Positions 44,031 through 63,383 of a stretch of 64,000 nt of DNA are shown here, in pieces (the stretch's first letter is position 1; every line of letters starts with the position of its first letter). The position numbers and the translations under genes are program-made. The notes beneath the pieces were generated by a model. The model saw only the letters and a list, made by a program, of their open reading frames with translations, ran no database searches and was not told the origin of the DNA. The DNA is from Rhizobium sp. CIAT894 (GTDB lineage: Bacteria > Pseudomonadota > Alphaproteobacteria > Rhizobiales > Rhizobiaceae). The stretch is taken from positions 1,615,001 to 1,679,000 of the forward strand of contig NZ_CP020947.1 of assembly GCF_000172795.2 (NCBI RefSeq), given 5' to 3'.

Positions 44031-44924
44031 ATGAAGAAGCGAATTCTGTTCACGGGCGGCTCGGGCAAGGCAGGTCGCCATACCGTGCCGTGGCTCGTCG
44101 AATCAGGTTACGAGGTGCACAACCTCGATCTTGTGCCGCTGGACAGCCCAGGCGTCACCAATCTTATTGCCGACATCACCGATAGCGGTCAGGTCTTCAA
44201 CGCGCTCTCTATGCACCGCGATTTTCCCGATCTCGATGCGGGCAGGGGCGTGCAGCCCTTCGATGCCGTCGTGCACTTCGCCGCCATTCCGCGCATCCTG
44301 ATCAAGCCTGACAACGAAACCTTCCGCATCAACACGATGGGCACCTATAATGTCATCGAGGCGGCGGTGAAGCTCGGCATCAGGAAGATCATCGTCGCAT
44401 CCAGCGAGACGACCTACGGCGTCTGCTTCGCCGAAGGCCATCGCGATTTCCACCAGTTCCCGCTGGAGGAGGATTATGATGTCAACCCGATGGATTCCTA
44501 CGGGCTTTCCAAGGTGGTCAACGAAAAGACGGCCCGCGCCTTTGCTGAACGTTCGGGCTTCGACATCTATGCGTTGCGAATCGGCAACGTCATCGAGCCG
44601 CACGAATATGAGCGGTTCCCCGCCTATTTTGCCAATCCCGAGATGCGCAAGCGCATCGCCTGGAGCTATATCGACGCCCGCGATCTCGGGCAGATCTGCC
44701 ATCTCTGCATCGAAAAAGACGGTCTCGGCTATCAGGTCTTCAACGCCGCCAACGACACGGTCTCGGCCAATACGCCGTCGAAGGAGCTTGCGAAGCGATT
44801 CTTCCCGAACGTGCCCTTCACCCGCGAGATCGGCGAATATGAAGGCCTGCTCTCCAATCGCAAGATCCGCGAGGTGCTGGGGTTTAAAGAAGAGCATGAT
44901 TGGCGCAAATATGTGAAGGTCTGA
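44031..44924 (+). CDS. NAD-dependent epimerase/dehydratase (extended SDR)
   Basis: A 297-residue protein with the extended short-chain dehydrogenase fold. The coenzyme loop is ILFTGGSGKAGRHTV (a Gly-x-x-Gly-x-x-Gly variant), VVHFAAIPR follows the fourth strand, and YGLSK is the catalytic Tyr-x3-Lys with the preceding Ser in ASSET. The C-terminal part (IGNVIEPHEYERFPAYFANP, ARDLGQICHLCIEKDGLGYQ) is typical of sugar epimerases and uronate dehydrogenases. The substrate is unknown. It lies alone between the tuf terminator region and tRNA-Trp. The start ATG 44031 has GGAGGATATCTTC upstream. Confidence 0.85.
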   Translation: MKKRILFTGGSGKAGRHTVPWLVESGYEVHNLDLVPLDSPGVTNLIADITDSGQVFNALSMHRDFPDLDAGRGVQPFDAVVHFAAIPRILIKPDNETFRINTMGTYNVIEAAVKLGIRKIIVASSETTYGVCFAEGHRDFHQFPLEEDYDVNPMDSYGLSKVVNEKTARAFAERSGFDIYALRIGNVIEPHEYERFPAYFANPEMRKRIAWSYIDARDLGQICHLCIEKDGLGYQVFNAANDTVSANTPSKELAKRFFPNVPFTREIGEYEGLLSNRKIREVLGFKEEHDWRKYVKV

Positions 44925-45092
44925 ACCGAGCTTGGCGGCACGATGGAAAAGCCGATTGCTGGCATATGCGCAGAATGGTTTTGAAAATCGAAAATCGTGC
45001 TTGCCATTCCGCTGCCGTCGTCTTAAAGGGAGCGCCATGCTTTTCAGCAGCGATTTGCGGGCCTTGGCCCGGACGCTGAATGATCGGTGTGA

Positions 45093-45168
<76 letters not shown>

Positions 45169-45362
45169 TTTTCCTTGATGCGGGACAGCGCGGACATGCT
45201 CGCGGCATTCCGGCCGGGGGATTATTGGTGGTAACTAATTTCGTTAAACTTCGGTTTCCCTCTTGTGTATTCGGAAATCGGTGTTTATTTAGGGTTCAAC
45301 AGACACGCGGTGCGTGGGGCTGATAGTTTCAGCTTTACGCGCCGTAATTGCGTGGGCAGTCG

Positions 45363-45563
45363 ATGGCATCCAAATCCAATCCGTTTGCGTTTCTGCAGCA
45401 GGTTCGCTCCGAGACGTCCAAAGTTACATGGCCGTCGCGCCGCGAGACGATGATCTCGACGGTTATGGTGCTTGTGATGGTGGTTTTCGCTGCGCTGTTT
45501 TTCTTTGCCGCTGACCAGCTGATCGGCTGGGTTCTGAGCTTCGTGCTGAATACCGGCAACTGA
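45363..45563 (+). CDS. secE: Preprotein translocase subunit SecE
   Basis: A 66-residue inner-membrane protein, the small clamp of the SecYEG channel. It begins MASKSNPFAFLQQVRSETSK. The amphipathic region VTWPSRRET is the conserved SecE motif, followed by one span (MISTVMVLVMVVFAALFFFA). The start is ATG 45363; the preceding TTG has no better signal. nusG follows after 17 bp, as in nearly all bacteria, and the tRNA-Trp gene lies upstream. Confidence 0.95.
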   Translation: MASKSNPFAFLQQVRSETSKVTWPSRRETMISTVMVLVMVVFAALFFFAADQLIGWVLSFVLNTGN

Positions 45564-45580
45564 TACGGGTGGAGATGAAA

Positions 45581-46111
45581 ATGGCGGCACGTTGGTACAT
45601 CGTCCACGCATATTCCAATTTTGAGAAGAAGGTCGCTGAAGACATCGAGAACAAGGCTCGCCAGAAGGGGCTTGAGCACCTGTTCGAGAAGATCCTCGTG
45701 CCGACCGAAAAGGTGGTGGAAGTGCGTCGCGGCCGCAAGGTCGACAGCGAGCGCAAATTCTTCCCTGGTTATGTCATGGTGCGCGCCAACCTGACGGATG
45801 AAGCCTACCACCTGATCAAGAATACGCCGAAGGTCACAGGTTTCCTCGGCTCCGACAATAAGCCCGTTCCGATTCCGGATTATGAAGCCGAGCGCATTCT
45901 CGGCCAGGTCCAGGAAGGTGTCGAGCGGCCGAAGGCCTCCATCACCTTCGAGATCGGCGAGCAGGTTCGCGTTTCCGACGGTCCGTTCGCTTCGTTCAAT
46001 GGCACGGTTCAGGATGTGGACGAAGAGCGTTCGCGCCTGAAGGTTGAAGTGTCGATCTTTGGTCGCGCAACGCCGGTCGAGTTGGAATACGCTCAGGTCG
46101 AGAAGGTCTGA
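45581..46111 (+). CDS. nusG: Transcription termination/antitermination factor NusG
   Basis: A 176-residue factor that binds RNA polymerase, raises processivity and links it to Rho and to the ribosome. The start is ATG 45581 (MAARWYIVHAYSNFEKKVAE) with GGAG upstream. The NGN domain has KFFPGYVMVRANL and the C-terminal KOW motif is IGEQVRVSDGPFASFNGTV near residue 125. It overlaps nothing and is followed by a 176-bp leader before rplK, in which no gene is seen. Confidence 0.97.
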   Translation: MAARWYIVHAYSNFEKKVAEDIENKARQKGLEHLFEKILVPTEKVVEVRRGRKVDSERKFFPGYVMVRANLTDEAYHLIKNTPKVTGFLGSDNKPVPIPDYEAERILGQVQEGVERPKASITFEIGEQVRVSDGPFASFNGTVQDVDEERSRLKVEVSIFGRATPVELEYAQVEKV

Positions 46112-46287
46112 TCGCTGGAAATTGGAAGCTGGCCTTGTGGCCTGTTTCCCGCGGACCTGGTCCGCACCCGCGTGGAAGGTGAGGGGTCTTAGCCGGACCC
46201 TAATGATCCGCACCACGCAACCGCAGCCGCCGGAGAGATCCGGCATCACGGGCCGGGCGACCGGCCGTTCATGAAAGGCAGAGAGAT

Positions 46288-46719
46288 ATGGCTAAGAAAG
46301 TTGCAGGCCAGCTCAAGCTTCAGGTCAAGGCAGGATCGGCAAACCCGTCCCCGCCGATTGGTCCGGCGCTTGGTCAGCGTGGCATTAACATCATGGAATT
46401 CTGCAAGGCGTTCAATGCCGCCACGCAGGAAATGGAAAAGGGTATGCCGATCCCGGTCGTCATCACCTATTACCAGGACAAGTCCTTCACCTTCGCGATG
46501 AAGCAGCCTCCGGTCAGCTACTGGCTGAAGAAGGAAGCGAAGATCACGTCCGGTTCCAAGACGCCCGGCAAGGGCGCCAAGGCCGGCTCCCTCACCAAGG
46601 CTCAGATCAAGACGATCGCAGAAGCCAAGATGAAGGATCTGAACGCAGCGGATATCGAAGGTGCAATGGCGATGATCGAGGGCTCTGCCCGCGCCATGGG
46701 CCTGGAAGTGGTGGGTTAA
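46288..46719 (+). CDS. rplK: 50S ribosomal protein L11
   Basis: A 143-residue protein of the GTPase-associated centre. It has the N-terminal domain [20 protein letters not shown] with the conserved [20 protein letters not shown], and the C-terminal RNA-binding domain ([20 protein letters not shown]). rplA follows 4 bp later, giving the L11 operon. In E. coli L1 binds the leader of this operon and represses it; the 176-bp nusG-rplK gap could hold that site, but I did not find a clear copy of the target. Confidence 0.98.
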   Translation: MAKKVAGQLKLQVKAGSANPSPPIGPALGQRGINIMEFCKAFNAATQEMEKGMPIPVVITYYQDKSFTFAMKQPPVSYWLKKEAKITSGSKTPGKGAKAGSLTKAQIKTIAEAKMKDLNAADIEGAMAMIEGSARAMGLEVVG

Positions 46720-46723
46720 GATC

Positions 46724-47425
46724 ATGGCTGGTAAGCGCACGCAGAAGATCAACGAAGGTGTTGATCCCACCAAGCTCTATGCTCTCTCCCTGGCCATCGG
46801 CATGGTCAAGGAACGGGCTGTCGCCAAGTTCGACGAAACCATCGAAGTCTCGATGAACCTCGGCGTCGACCCGCGCCATGCGGACCAGATGGTTCGCGGC
46901 GTCGTCAATCTGCCGAATGGCACCGGCCGTACGGTTCGTGTCGCCGTCTTCGCTCGCGGCGCCAAGGCTGATGAAGCCAAGGCTGCCGGCGCCGATGTCG
47001 TCGGTGCTGAAGACCTCGTCGAAATCGTCCAGGGCGGCAAGATCGAATTCGATCGCTGCATTGCCACCCCCGACATGATGCCGCTCGTCGGTCGTCTCGG
47101 TAAGGTTCTCGGCCCTCGCGGCATGATGCCGAACCCGAAGGTCGGCACCGTCACCATGGATGTCGCTGGAGCCGTCAAGGCTTCCAAGGGCGGCGCTGTC
47201 GAGTTCCGCGTCGAGAAGGCTGGTATCGTCCACGCCGGCATCGGCAAGGCCTCCTTCGACGCCAAGGCTCTGGAAGAAAACATCCGCGCTTTTGCCGACG
47301 CCGTCATCAAGGCGAAGCCGGCTGGCGCCAAGGGCAACTACGTCAAGCGCGTGGCGATTTCTTCGACCATGGGTCCGGGCGTCAAGATCGAAGTCGGCTC
47401 GGTCACCGCAGCTCCGACTGCATAA
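46724..47425 (+). CDS. rplA: 50S ribosomal protein L1
   Basis: A 233-residue protein of the L1 stalk near the E site. It begins [20 protein letters not shown]; the conserved RNA-binding loops [20 protein letters not shown] and [15 protein letters not shown] are present, as is the C-terminal [20 protein letters not shown]. It is the second gene of the rplK-rplA pair. A 329-bp region with stable hairpins separates it from rplJ. Confidence 0.98.
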   Translation: MAGKRTQKINEGVDPTKLYALSLAIGMVKERAVAKFDETIEVSMNLGVDPRHADQMVRGVVNLPNGTGRTVRVAVFARGAKADEAKAAGADVVGAEDLVEIVQGGKIEFDRCIATPDMMPLVGRLGKVLGPRGMMPNPKVGTVTMDVAGAVKASKGGAVEFRVEKAGIVHAGIGKASFDAKALEENIRAFADAVIKAKPAGAKGNYVKRVAISSTMGPGVKIEVGSVTAAPTA

Positions 47426-47754
47426 GTTGATTGCCGGACCTCGGTCCGGTCACTGAAATTCCGGCCTCGCGAGGGGCCGGAATATTCCGGAGAAATCCGG
47501 AATCCTGTCCGAGATTGCAGGTGGTTTTCCCTTAATCACTTCGCCTGCATGAGACGGGTAAGACCCGAATTGCATGAAGTTCGCTTCTCGTAACTCGGTT
47601 CGAGCCTTGGATGCCTTGTGCCTCTTTAGCCTTGATTGGCGCGGGAGCGCGGGGGGACAGGATCCTCAAGCGTCGCTTGGGATCTCGCATGATCCCAGGA
47701 GGCAAAAGGCAACCCGGCGGGCCCGTTTTCGGTCCCGTCAACTGGAGATAGGCA
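47426..47754. other. rplA-rplJ intergenic region with tandem hairpins (likely L10 leader)
   Basis: Two perfect hairpins lie back to back. In the first (47458-47483) ATTCCGGCC pairs with GGCCGGAAT; in the second (47484-47503) ATTCCGGA and TCCGGAAT flank a GAAA loop. The rest is a long leader to the GTG of rplJ. In many bacteria L10 (with L7/L12) binds such a leader to repress rplJL. The hairpins could equally be a weak terminator between the operons. Confidence 0.6.
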
Positions 47755-48273
47755 GTGGAAAGAGCGGAAAAACGCGAATTCGTCACGGAACTGAACGAAG
47801 TCTTCAAGGCTTCGGGCTCAGTCGTCGTGGCCCACTATGCTGGTGCTACAGTCGCGCAGATGAACGATTTTCGTTCGAAGATGCGTGCAGCTGGCGGTAC
47901 CGTCAAAGTCGCGAAGAACCGCCTGGCCAAAATTGCCCTTCAGGGTACGGAAGCGGAAGGGATCACCAATCTCTTCAAGGGTCAGACGCTGATTGCATAC
48001 AGCACCGATCCGATCACCGCTCCGAAGGTCGTCATGGATTTCGCCAAGACCAACGACAAGATCGTTGTTCTGGGCGGCGCCATGGGTACAACCACGCTCA
48101 ACGCCGAAGCAGTCAAGTCGCTTGCGACCCTGCCTTCGCTCGACGAGCTGCGTGCGAAGCTGCTGGGCATGATCCAGACGCCGGCTACCCGCATCGCTGG
48201 GGTTGTTGCAGCACCGGCAAGCCAGCTTGCCCGCGTGTTTGCGGCCTACGCCAAGAAGGACGAAGCCGCTTAA
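47755..48273 (+). CDS. rplJ: 50S ribosomal protein L10
   Basis: A 172-residue base of the ribosomal stalk, anchoring L7/L12 dimers. It starts at GTG 47755 after GGAGATAGGCA. The N-terminal rRNA-binding domain contains [20 protein letters not shown], then [20 protein letters not shown]. The C-terminal helix ([15 protein letters not shown]) binds L7/L12. rplL follows 58 bp later. L10 is the usual autogenous repressor of this operon. Confidence 0.97.
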   Translation: MERAEKREFVTELNEVFKASGSVVVAHYAGATVAQMNDFRSKMRAAGGTVKVAKNRLAKIALQGTEAEGITNLFKGQTLIAYSTDPITAPKVVMDFAKTNDKIVVLGGAMGTTTLNAEAVKSLATLPSLDELRAKLLGMIQTPATRIAGVVAAPASQLARVFAAYAKKDEAA

Positions 48274-48331
48274 GGCGGTTTTTCGCTGTTTATAATCAAC
48301 CGGTTCGAACCGAACAAAAGGAACTAGTAAA

Positions 48332-48712
<381 letters not shown>

Positions 48713-48727
48713 GCTTGAACTGCTTTT

Positions 48728-48765
48728 GGGAGGCGGCAATTGCTGCCTCCCATTTGCCGTTTTTC
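48728..48765 (+). terminator. First hairpin after rplL, terminator or attenuator
   Basis: GGGAGGCGGC and GCTGCCTCCC pair over 10 bp (one G-U) with an AATT loop, and TTTTT follows 8 bp later. It lies 15 bp after the rplL stop and probably ends part of the transcripts, as at the E. coli rplL-rpoB attenuator. Confidence 0.75.
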
Positions 48766-48773
48766 TGAACGAA

Positions 48774-48809
48774 TTACCCAAAAGCCGCGTCAAACCGGCT
48801 TTTGGGTAA
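48774..48809 (+). promoter_or_regulatory. Second hairpin in the rplL-rpoB gap
   Basis: TTACCCAAAAGCCG and CGGCTTTTGGGTAA form a perfect 14-bp stem with an 8-nt loop. No T-run follows. In E. coli an RNase III site sits in this gap; a long perfect stem is suitable for that, but this is inference. Confidence 0.7.
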
Positions 48810-48973
48810 TGGGTTCTTCAAAAGGATAGTCTCGCGCCGAGGGCAGCACAGCAATCCGAGCTGAGCGTTTTCGGGAGTCGGACGAGATTGAACGACCCAT
48901 TGATTGACGGGATCGACTGGCCATCGGTTCCCGTCCGTTGCAGGCCCGGGTGCAAGATTTTGAAGGAGCGACG

Positions 48974-53113
<4,140 letters not shown>

Positions 53114-53303
53114 GCACTTGATAGGGCGTGCGCTGCCAATGCGGCGCACGCCGGTCCCGCCGGGCGCCGTATCCGTGTCGGCCCGGAAGGGAAGTTTCGC
53201 CGCAGCTTGCGGTTATTCTCGTTTAAGCGAGGGAGGCGGCTCCCGGGAAATTGCCGCCGACCATCGCATTTTGAGGGCGCTTTAGCCCATGAAGGAGACA
53301 GGC

Positions 53304-57512
<4,209 letters not shown>

Positions 57513-57536
57513 TCCGCGGCTGATGCCGATGAATTG

Positions 57537-57568
57537 AAAAACCGCCCGGAGCGATCCGGGCGGTTTTT
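57537..57568 (+). terminator. Terminator of the rpoBC operon
   Basis: AAAAACCGCCCGGA and TCCGGGCGGTTTTT form a perfect 14-bp stem with a GCGA loop. It starts 25 bp after the rpoC stop. Confidence 0.95.
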
Positions 57569-57652
57569 GTTTTTGGTCTGCTTTGATTGCTGGGGGAGGG
57601 AAGGTGTTGCTTGCGCCTATGCTGCTTTAGCGACCGGCAGCGTCAACTCCCT

Positions 57653-57946
57653 TCAGTTGAAGCGGATGATCGCGACCTCGCCATCGACGGCGCCCTGATA
57701 GGCAGAGGCGTGCGGCTCTTCGGCGGGCACCTCGGTCAGCATGCCGATCTGGTCGAGATCGGCCTCGATGAAGCCCTCCTCGGCAAGCGCGTTCAGCGCC
57801 TCGCGTACAGCAGTGTCGTCGTCGGGCGCCTTGAGCATGATGTGCAGGTCGATGCCCTCGCTGGCGTCGGACTCGTAGCCCTTGCCGATGATGATGAAGA
57901 TCATCGGCCCGTCGAAATTATTGTCGTTGTCAGGTGTCGTAATCAT
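57653..57946 (-). CDS. Hypothetical small cytoplasmic protein
   Basis: A 97-residue protein from ATG 57946 with GAAGGAC upstream, chosen over an earlier in-frame start at 58012 for which there is no signal. It begins MITTPDNDNNFDGPMIFIII and continues GKGYESDASEGIDLHIMLKA, then DDDTAVREALNALAEEGF. The end is EVAIIRFN. It is acidic, with an alternating strand-helix-strand character and no signal peptide. I do not recognise the family. It runs against the flanking RNA polymerase and ribosomal operons, unusual within this block. Confidence 0.65.
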   Translation of the reverse strand: MITTPDNDNNFDGPMIFIIIGKGYESDASEGIDLHIMLKAPDDDTAVREALNALAEEGFIEADLDQIGMLTEVPAEEPHASAYQGAVDGEVAIIRFN

Positions 57947-58443
57947 CGTCTGTCCTTCGGCTCTTTGACGATTCGGTCGCTCGAATCCTGCTGTGAGGGC
58001 CGTACGCCGCAATTGCTGATTCCTTAACTGCTTTTACCGCAATGCCCAAGTTTTTATCTTGGCGCACGGCCGCCATTTCGTCTAGAAGGGTGAAATCAGG
58101 GCGTCAGGCCCTGAGATCAAGGCGATACGGCGAGTTTATTTCTTAACCGGCCTTGACGAGACAGGTGGAAACCAGTAGTACCCCGGCCATCAGATCCCAT
58201 GTGAGGCTTGGCTTTTCGGGGCGACGCGCCCTGAAGTTCACCTCAAACAAGGTTCTAAACGCACGTTGAAGTCATGATGCTGCACGCATGACGCATATTT
58301 TATGCGTCCTCTGCTCCTTGTGGTCCATCTGCGGAAGCGGATCGGGCCATATTTTGCGCATTGACGGAAAGCGTGCGTCACTGCCGGAGACGGCGCGAGT
58401 TCAAGCCCGCAAGGGTACTGAGATAAACGTAAGGGATGGTTGA
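57947..58443. other. Region upstream of rpsL, with a palindrome
   Basis: 497 bp with no supported gene. It should contain the promoter of the str operon and that of the small minus-strand gene. GACGCATA and TATGCGTC form a perfect 8-bp palindrome with a TTT centre (58290-58308), possibly an operator. A TTGACG lies near 58360 but I found no matching -10. Confidence 0.5.
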
Positions 58444-58815
58444 ATGCCTACCGTAAACCAGCTGATCCGCAAGCCTCGCCAGGCGAACGTAAAGCGTAAT
58501 AAGGTTCCCGCACTCCAGGAGAACCCGCAGAAGCGCGGCGTTTGCACGCGCGTTTACACGACCACGCCGAAGAAGCCGAACTCGGCTCTGCGTAAGGTCG
58601 CAAAGATCCGCCTGACCAACGGCTTCGAAGTCATTGGTTACATCCCCGGCGAAGGTCACAACCTTCAGGAACACTCTGTCGTCATGATCCGTGGCGGCCG
58701 CGTCAAGGACCTTCCGGGTGTCCGTTATCACATCATCCGCGGCGTTCTCGATACCCAGGGTGTCAAGAACCGCAAGCAGCGTCGCTCCAAGTATGGCGCG
58801 AAGCGTCCGAAGTAA
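58444..58815 (+). CDS. rpsL: 30S ribosomal protein S12
   Basis: A 123-residue decoding-centre protein. It begins [20 protein letters not shown], with the conserved [20 protein letters not shown] and [17 protein letters not shown]; the Lys residues at the positions known to affect streptomycin binding are wild type. It is the first gene of the str operon: rpsL, rpsG, fusA, tuf. Confidence 0.98.
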   Translation: MPTVNQLIRKPRQANVKRNKVPALQENPQKRGVCTRVYTTTPKKPNSALRKVAKIRLTNGFEVIGYIPGEGHNLQEHSVVMIRGGRVKDLPGVRYHIIRGVLDTQGVKNRKQRRSKYGAKRPK

Positions 58816-58893
58816 TTCGGTTTTGAATAATTCGGCGCTGCGCGAGGTCCTCCGCGTGATGAAGCGCCTTTAACGGTTGAAGAGACGAAAACT

Positions 58894-59364
58894 ATGTCCA
58901 GACGTCATAAAGCAGAAAAGCGCGAGATCAATCCGGATCCGAAGTTCGGCGATCTCATCGTCACCAAGTTCATGAATGCCATCATGCTCGACGGCAAGAA
59001 GTCCGTTGCTGAAAGCATCGTCTATGGCGCGTTCGACGTCGTCCAGGGCAAGTCCAAGCAGGAGCCGCTGACGGTTTTCCATTCCGCGCTCGACAACATC
59101 GCCCCGCACGTTGAAGTTCGCTCGCGCCGCGTCGGTGGTGCGACCTATCAGGTACCGGTCGACGTTCGTCCGGAGCGCCGCCAGGCTCTCGCCATTCGCT
59201 GGCTGATTGCTGCCGCCCGCAAGCGCAATGAAACCACCATGATCGATCGCCTGTCCGGTGAACTGCTCGATGCGTCCAACAACCGCGGCTCCGCCGTCAA
59301 GAAGCGCGAAGACACGCACAAGATGGCTGATGCCAACCGTGCGTTCTCGCACTATCGCTGGTAA
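58894..59364 (+). CDS. rpsG: 30S ribosomal protein S7
   Basis: A 156-residue protein that nucleates assembly of the 30S head. It begins [20 protein letters not shown]. The conserved [20 protein letters not shown], and the C-terminal [20 protein letters not shown] are present. S7 is the autogenous repressor of the str operon in E. coli, acting at the rpsL-rpsG gap. Here that gap is 78 bp. fusA follows after 29 bp. Confidence 0.98.
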   Translation: MSRRHKAEKREINPDPKFGDLIVTKFMNAIMLDGKKSVAESIVYGAFDVVQGKSKQEPLTVFHSALDNIAPHVEVRSRRVGGATYQVPVDVRPERRQALAIRWLIAAARKRNETTMIDRLSGELLDASNNRGSAVKKREDTHKMADANRAFSHYRW

Positions 59365-59393
59365 TTCCGAACGGTATCGAAAGGCAGTCCACA

Positions 59394-61493
59394 ATGGCTC
59401 GCGAATATAAGATCGAAGACTACCGTAATTTCGGTATCATGGCGCACATCGACGCCGGCAAGACCACGACCACCGAGCGTATTCTTTATTACACCGGCAA
59501 GTCGCACAAGATCGGCGAAGTCCACGACGGCGCAGCCACCATGGACTGGATGGAGCAGGAGCAGGAGCGTGGCATCACGATCACCTCTGCTGCCACCACG
59601 ACCTTCTGGAAGGGCCGTGACGGCAAGATGCGCCGCTTCAATATCATCGACACCCCCGGCCACGTCGACTTCACCATCGAAGTCGAGCGTTCGCTGCGCG
59701 TTCTCGACGGCGCTATCGCGCTGCTCGACGCCAACGCCGGTGTTGAGCCGCAGACGGAAACCGTCTGGCGCCAGGCCGAGAAGTACAATGTCCCGCGGAT
59801 GATCTTCTGCAACAAGATGGACAAGACCGGCGCTGACTTCTACCGCTCCGTCGAGATGATCAAGACCCGTCTCGGCGCCACGGCCGTCGTCATGCAGCTG
59901 CCGATCGGCGCTGAAAGCGACTTCAAGGGCGTTATCGACCTGATCGAGATGAACGCTCTCATCTGGCGCGACGAATCGCTCGGCGCTCAGTGGGATGTCG
60001 TCGAGATCCCCGAGGACATGAAGGCCAAGGCCGAGGAATATCGCGAAAAGCTGATCGAGACGGTCGTCGACATCGACGAAGCCGCGATGGAAGCGTATCT
60101 CGAAGGCGTTCTGCCCGACAACGACAAGATCCGCGAACTCGTTCGCCGCGGCACGATTGACGTCAAGTTCCACCCGATGTTCTGCGGCACCGCCTTCAAG
60201 AACAAGGGCGTACAGCCGCTGCTCGACGCCGTTGTCGACTACCTGCCGTCTCCGATGGACATCCCGGCGATCAAGGGCATCGACTTCAAGACGGAAGCCG
60301 ACATCGAGCGTCATGCCGACGACAACGAGCCGCTGTCCATGCTCGCCTTCAAGATCATGAACGACCCCTTCGTCGGTTCGCTGACCTTCGCCCGCATCTA
60401 CTCCGGCAAGCTCGAGAAGGGCGCGTCGGTCATGAACACGGTCAAGGACAAGCGCGAGCGCGTCGGCCGCATGCTGCAGATGCACTCCAACTCGCGTGAA
60501 GACATCGAAGAAGCCTTCGCAGGCGACATCGTCGCTCTTGCCGGCCTCAAGGAAACCACGACGGGCGACACGCTCTGCGATCCGCTGAAGCCGGTTATCC
60601 TCGAGCGCATGGAATTCCCCGAGCCGGTCATCCAGATCGCCATCGAGCCGAAGACCAAGGGCGACCAGGAAAAGATGGGCCTCGCGCTCAACCGCCTGGC
60701 TGCAGAAGATCCGTCCTTCCGCGTCAAGACCGATCAGGAATCCGGCCAGACCATCATCGCCGGCATGGGCGAACTGCATCTCGATATCATCGTCGACCGC
60801 ATGCGTCGTGAATTCAAGGTCGAAGCAACCGTCGGCGCGCCGCAGGTTGCCTACCGCGAAACCATTACGCGTCAGCACGAAGAAGACTACACGCACAAGA
60901 AGCAGTCCGGTGGTACCGGCCAGTTCGCGCGCGTCAAGATCATCTTCGAACCGAACCCGGATGGCGACGACTTCAAGTTCGAATCCAAGATCGTCGGCGG
61001 TGCTGTTCCGAAGGAATACGTCCCCGGCGTCCAGAAGGGCATCGAAAGCGTTCTGTCTTCGGGTCCGCTCGCGGGCTTCCCGATGCTTGGCGTCAAGGCG
61101 ACGCTCATCGACGGCGCCTTCCACGACGTCGACTCCTCGGTTCTCGCCTTCGAAATCGCCTCGCGTGCCTGCTTCCGTGAAGCAGCCAAGAAGGCCGGCG
61201 CTCAGCTGCTGGAGCCGATGATGAAGGTCGAAGTCGTGACCCCGGAAGATTATGTCGGCGACGTCATCGGCGACCTGAACTCCCGTCGCGGTCAGATCCA
61301 GGGCCAGGAAAGCCGTGGTATCGCCGTCGTCATCAACGCGAACGTCCCGCTCGCGAACATGTTCAAGTACGTCGACAACCTGCGCTCCATGTCCCAGGGC
61401 CGCGCCCAGTACACGATGACCTTCGATCACTATTCGCCGGTCCCGTCGAACGTCGCAACTGAAATCCAGGCAAAGTATTCCGGTCAGAAGTGA
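59394..61493 (+). CDS. fusA: Elongation factor G
   Basis: A 699-residue translocase GTPase. It has the P-loop [15 protein letters not shown], switch [15 protein letters not shown], and NKMDKTG. The five-domain length is standard: the G domain with its G' insert, beta-barrel domain II, then alpha/beta domains III-V ([13 protein letters not shown] [14 protein letters not shown], then [20 protein letters not shown]). tuf follows 68 bp later. Confidence 0.99.
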   Translation: MAREYKIEDYRNFGIMAHIDAGKTTTTERILYYTGKSHKIGEVHDGAATMDWMEQEQERGITITSAATTTFWKGRDGKMRRFNIIDTPGHVDFTIEVERSLRVLDGAIALLDANAGVEPQTETVWRQAEKYNVPRMIFCNKMDKTGADFYRSVEMIKTRLGATAVVMQLPIGAESDFKGVIDLIEMNALIWRDESLGAQWDVVEIPEDMKAKAEEYREKLIETVVDIDEAAMEAYLEGVLPDNDKIRELVRRGTIDVKFHPMFCGTAFKNKGVQPLLDAVVDYLPSPMDIPAIKGIDFKTEADIERHADDNEPLSMLAFKIMNDPFVGSLTFARIYSGKLEKGASVMNTVKDKRERVGRMLQMHSNSREDIEEAFAGDIVALAGLKETTTGDTLCDPLKPVILERMEFPEPVIQIAIEPKTKGDQEKMGLALNRLAAEDPSFRVKTDQESGQTIIAGMGELHLDIIVDRMRREFKVEATVGAPQVAYRETITRQHEEDYTHKKQSGGTGQFARVKIIFEPNPDGDDFKFESKIVGGAVPKEYVPGVQKGIESVLSSGPLAGFPMLGVKATLIDGAFHDVDSSVLAFEIASRACFREAAKKAGAQLLEPMMKVEVVTPEDYVGDVIGDLNSRRGQIQGQESRGIAVVINANVPLANMFKYVDNLRSMSQGRAQYTMTFDHYSPVPSNVATEIQAKYSGQK

Positions 61494-61561
61494 CCGGAAT
61501 ACCAATTGACCGATAACAAGAATTAGATCCCCTCGGGGACTAGCAAAACGGAGAGCCGAAA

Positions 61562-62737
<1,176 letters not shown>

Positions 62738-63041
62738 TTCATTCGGCCGCTCCGGTGGGGCGGCTGATTCGATGACATTATTATGATGCAGGCGGCGCAA
62801 GCCGCTTGCTTATTACACAGAAATGTAGCAAATGGCGCGCGAGCGCGATTTGCGCACTGCTTTGGATGACAAAGCGGCGAGTAAACAAGCAATAAGGTGG
62901 GCTAGAAGGCCCTGAAGACTGGATAGGGTTCCGCTATCGGCGCCCTCTCGATCTTTGAAACCGGTGGTCCGCCTTAGGAAGAAAGAACAACCCGTGTCTT
63001 GTCCAGAGATACGTGGAAAACAAACACAAGGATAACGTCGA
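62738..63041. other. tuf-rpsJ intergenic region (S10 operon leader)
   Basis: 304 bp with no supported gene. A short hairpin from GGCCGC to GCGGCT starts 8 bp after the tuf stop. GGCGGCGCAAGCCGC (62792-62806) forms another. In E. coli L4 represses this operon through a leader; whether the same applies here cannot be told. Confidence 0.5.
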
Positions 63042-63350
63042 ATGAACGGCCAAAATATCCGCATTCGCCTGAAGGCGTTCGATCACCGGATTCTCGATGC
63101 TTCTACGCGCGAGATCGTGTCGACGGCGAAGCGCACCGGTGCAAGCGTCCGGGGCCCCGTTCCGCTTCCGACCCGCATCGAGAAGTTTACGGTCAACCGG
63201 TCCCCGCACATCGACAAGAAGAGCCGCGAACAGTTCGAGATGCGCACGCATAAGCGCCTTCTCGACATCGTAGACCCGACCCCGCAGACGGTGGACGCGC
63301 TGATGAAGCTCGATCTCGCCGCCGGTGTCGATGTTGAGATCAAGCTCTGA
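63042..63350 (+). CDS. rpsJ: 30S ribosomal protein S10
   Basis: A 102-residue protein of the 30S head, also the NusB partner in antitermination (NusE). It begins [20 protein letters not shown]. The conserved [14 protein letters not shown] [20 protein letters not shown], and [20 protein letters not shown] are present. It is the first gene of the S10 operon; rplC follows after 33 bp. Confidence 0.98.
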   Translation: MNGQNIRIRLKAFDHRILDASTREIVSTAKRTGASVRGPVPLPTRIEKFTVNRSPHIDKKSREQFEMRTHKRLLDIVDPTPQTVDALMKLDLAAGVDVEIKL

Positions 63351-63383
63351 GCTTGCTCGAGCTGAGTTGGAAGGATTGAACCG

